From assembly GCA_900491605.1 (NCBI GenBank), contig UESW01004633.1:282158-346157 (forward strand): a stretch of DNA of 64,000 bases, in the 5' to 3' direction. How positions within the stretch are numbered: the first letter of the stretch is position 1; each line of letters opens with the position of its first letter. The position numbers and the translations under genes are program-made. Source of the stretch: Calamus simplicifolius (Eukaryota > Streptophyta > Magnoliopsida > Arecales > Arecaceae). The notes below the pieces were generated by a model that saw nothing but the letters and a program-made list of their open reading frames with translations, was not told where the DNA came from and searched no databases. Positions 61,326 to 64,000 of the stretch are shown in pieces.

Positions 61326-61506
61326 TCAGAATTAACTCCACCAATGTGGTTCGGATTTGCATTTGAGGAGAGCATATGTTGTGTTCGGTCCCAGACACTG
61401 CTTAGTTTTACTTCAGAATGAACTCTACCAATGTGGATCGGATTCGCATTTTAGGAGAGCAGATATTGTGTTCAGTCCCAGACACTACCTGGTTTCTCTT
61501 TAGATT
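61326..61506 (+). repeat. Tandem duplication of about 93 bp
   Basis: The stretch from AGAATTAACTCCACCAATGT to CCCAGACACTGCTTAGTTT is repeated with changes as AGAATGAACTCTACCAATGT to CCCAGACACTACCTGGTTT. Two copies lie head to tail, at 61328-61417 and 61419-61507. Confidence 0.85.
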
Positions 61507-61676
61507 ATGTGGCAACGTTGGAATATGGAGTATTTTAGTGACGAAGTGTTAAATTTGGATCATCGGGTGTGGCTATTTTTTTGTAAGTGGTGCTAATGAA
61601 TATCTGCATCACCTTTCAAACAACAATGATTGCCGGTCTGGCAAGCCAGATTCTTCCCATCCTGGGTCATTCTTCT

Positions 61677-62140
61677 AATTAAGTTTCGTTAAGATGAATT
61701 TTGATTGATATGTTCATATTAATTTTGATAGCCATCAGGGCTATAGCTCTATCTCTACAGGCGCTAATTCTGTTCCAATTGCTGAACTAACTGTAGTATG
61801 ATATGGTTTCAAAATAGTTTTGGGATTAGCTAATATTTCTAACATATCCAGGTGTGACTTAGCAACGTTACATTTCGAATGGATAAAAGATCCCCAATTG
61901 CATGCATCCTTGTTCGAGAAATTATTTGTCATTATCTCAGATTTTTCAAGGGTCGACTATGTCTTCTATGAAACTAACCAAACTGTTGATTTTTGACAAA
62001 TTGGAGGCATTGAATAGACAAAATAGTACTTGGATTAATAATTTTCTTCTCCAATTGGTGCACATCCAGATGCTCATGGAGTAGCATTCCTGAGGTTTTA
62101 AATCTCCCACCTTATCATTAAAACCAAAGAAAAAAAGCAA
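61677..62140 (+). pseudogene. RNase H relic of a non-LTR retrotransposon
   Basis: Broken plus-strand frames give VKMNFD, then PIAELTVV, YGFKIVLGL, FEWIKDPQLHASLFE and FYETNQTVDF. The order corresponds to plant L1-type RNase H, with its NFDGS, AELxA, IxxLxxG and REANxxAD motifs. It differs from the RNase H of the large LINE, so it comes from another subfamily. It is heavily degenerate. Confidence 0.5.
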
Positions 62141-62785
62141 TAGCAGAGAACTAATGTTTGAAGAACTAGATCAGATCGGCCAATTGAGCCATCGACCAAC
62201 CGGCATCCAGTCCGAATGATCCTTTAAGCCCAGAGTGAGATAATTAAGAATTAGCGAATTCATCTTAGACTGTGGTTGTTAGTTTGAACTGCTTTGAGTT
62301 CGAGCTAACTGAATGGTTAATTCTTAGATCACCGGGGAGGTTAATGATAGTATTAGAGCTTGGATCACCAGCGAGGCATAAATGATGGCATCGCTAATGA
62401 AGGTTTTCTTTGAGAAATTGAAGCTAAAATCTAAAAGTTCTATGCTAGTTAGTCCTTCATGTAATCAATAACTAAGTGAAGCCACTGCAAAACGCTCGCT
62501 AGCTTCAGCATCATAATTCAAACTGTTTTTTGACAAGAGTCTTTTTTCTTGTAAGAATGGAAGGCAAAGCCCACGAAGTGCAAACTGAAATCTGCGACTC
62601 TTGTACTGCAAAACTTCCATCTGATAAAAAGACATTCAGATTCAGCACAGAAAACACAAAGAAGTGAAGAACCCTAAACCAACAGCAAAATCAAGAACCG
62701 AATCAAACACAAACGAAACCTATGGTCCAATGGTGTGGAAACAACCAGATCGATCGAAAGGAAATAACTTACAGAGAACATGAAG
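62141..62785. other. Unassigned sequence
   Basis: No coding match. One ACCGG-containing stretch (62175-62215) may be another transposon relic. Confidence 0.4.
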
Positions 62786-63059
62786 GAGTAGTTTTTTAAA
62801 CCGGTGCAAAAAAGGAACCGGTTTTAAAACAAAGGATGGGAACAAAAGGTTTTATCAAAATGGTGTTAAAGTAGAAAACGCCATTTCAAATGGTGTTTTC
62901 TACTTGCACATCATCATCCTCTGGTTCGGCCTGTTGATGGGACGACCAGAAATCGTCACTTCAAGTGGCGATTTCAAATAGGTTGAAACCGCCACTTCTT
63001 GATTTTCTTCCGATCACGATTCCTTCTTAAACGCTCGGAGCCTCCCAACGATCATAATC

Positions 63060-63240
63060 CTCTATTATCTATTATCTTGTTATATCTATTATCAAGATAA
63101 TAGGTATAACAAGATAATTCTGATTGTTATATCTATTATCTTGTTATAGATAATAGATATAACAAGATAATATAGATATAACAAGATAATTCTAATTAAC
63201 AAGAAAATAGATATAACAAGATAATTCTGATTGATACTGA
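63060..63240. repeat. Palindromic AACAAGATAAT array inside the short MULE
   Basis: The word ATATAACAAGATAAT and its inverse ATTATCTTGTTATAT alternate several times, giving stacked short inverted repeats that could fold. Confidence 0.75.
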
Positions 63241-63340
63241 ATCATTAACCATCATCTAACCCTTTTTTTTATTTGTTAGAAGATTATGCGAAGGAAGGGA
63301 TCCGTAGCGTTTAAGGCCCTATAGGAAATTAAGTCCGTTA

Positions 63341-63525
63341 CTTGGAGTGGCGATTTCAGGATAGAAATCGCCACCTTGAATAGGGAATTCAACTCAAATG
63401 AAATCGCCATATAGAATGGCGATTTCAATGGATTAAAATCGCCACTTCAAGTGGCGATATCAACTTAAATAAAATCGCCACTCTGAGTGGCGATTTTATC
63501 CAATTGAAATCGTTAGCGATTTTTA
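63341..63525. repeat. Array of GCCACTT/AAGTGGC hairpins inside the short MULE
   Basis: At least six half-sites occur in alternating orientation: AGTGGCGATTTC, GAAATCGCCACC, AAATCGCCATA, ATGGCGATTTC, AAATCGCCACTTCAAGTGGC and AAATCGCCACTCTGAGTGGC. The last two are near-perfect palindromes of 22-26 bp. Another copy is at 62948-62972. Confidence 0.88.
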
Positions 63526-63721
63526 TCTAACCCCGTTGATGGGACCGAGCCAGAGAATGATGACATAGAAATAGAAAATATTATTTAAAATGATATTTTT
63601 TACTTTAATATCATTTTGATATAATTTTTTAATATTATTTTAATATAATTTTTTATTTTTATCTTTTTATTTTAAAATCGATGCGTTTTGATATCGATTT
63701 AAAAAACTACTCAACATGTTG

Positions 63722-64000
63722 AATAGCCTGCTCCAGAACCGACGCAGACCCATCTCCCGCGCCGACTTCATTGAGTTCGGTGGTCCAGGAGAGGAGAGAC
63801 TGCCCTCTCCGCGTCTCATTATATTTAGAGTACTGCTTGCCGGTCACACCAGAAGTCACGGGTTTATATTTTTTTCTTGCACATGTACCAACTATAGAAT
63901 TGCATAGCTTGTGGTCCCAAGCATGATGCCTCCCTCGTCAGGTCATGTCAGGCTGAGAATGGCTTTAAAAAAAATCAAAGGATGCATGTCACTGTCAAAA
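63722..64000. other. Unassigned sequence at the window end
   Basis: A moderately GC-rich stretch at 63725-63820 is open on the plus strand but has no recognisable motif. It may be the edge of a gene outside the window. Confidence 0.3.

Larger units (their letters stand above)
62786..63712. mobile_element. Non-autonomous MULE (927 bp)
   Basis: The left end GAGTAGTTTTTTAAACCGGT is matched by the inverse of the right end, GAGTAGTTTTTTAAATCGAT. Inside both ends the order TTTTAAAA, then an ATGGTGTTAAAGTAGAAAA-type block, matches the ends of the large MULE. Flanks AACATGAAG (62777-62785) and AACATGTTG (63713-63721) form a 9-bp target duplication with two mismatches, as expected for MULEs. The interior has no gene, only palindromic arrays. 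Confidence 0.8.

Overview
This is nuclear DNA from a flowering plant. GC-rich first exons beside AT-rich intergenic DNA, kilobase introns and a dense layer of retrotransposons and DNA transposons suggest a commelinid monocot, plausibly a palm. The species is an inference. There are no CRISPR arrays, operons, rRNA genes or convincing tRNA genes.

Layout. 1-3.8 kb: AT-rich DNA with no recognisable gene. 3.8-22.8 kb: one L1-type LINE on the minus strand, split by two later insertions. These are a hAT-like element of about 3.25 kb (3950-7201) and a 9.86-kb Copia LTR retrotransposon (8792-18651) with a perfect 5-bp target duplication. 23.3-36.6 kb: the main host gene, plus strand, encoding an RNA-binding protein with a filamin repeat, a CCCH zinc finger, an RRM and an RS-rich tail. 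It resembles Arabidopsis At3g23900 (IRR). Its 8.4-kb first intron carries a 1.06-kb foldback element and a T18G31 tract. 36.7-39 kb: coding-like exons of a gene I could not identify, then a 509-bp TRIM element. 40.0-42.1 kb: a 0.5-kb direct duplication flanking a truncated LINE, with a MITE in the second copy. 42.8-49.1 kb: relics, including LINE ends, MITEs, a DnaJ/JJJ1-like gene fragment and a reverse-transcriptase tail. 49.15-57.77 kb: a Mutator-like element (MULE) whose minus strand carries a decayed MURA transposase and a plant mobile domain (PMD) gene. 57.9-61.0 kb: a two-exon chloroplast J-protein gene of the J20 type, plus strand. 61.0-64.0 kb: its 3' flank, an RNase H relic, and a 927-bp non-autonomous relative of the MULE.

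The two host genes are independent. One is predicted to act in nuclear RNA processing and the other in plastid protein quality control. The rest is layered transposon history.

Two cross-cutting observations stand out. First, nearly every frameshift I could resolve, in host genes and transposons alike, loses one base, which looks like a consensus or assembly artefact. Second, the MULE family carries many copies of a palindromic motif (AAATCGCCACTT followed by AAGTGGCGATTT) at its ends and at an internal junction upstream of the PMD gene. That junction also resembles the leader of the transposase gene.
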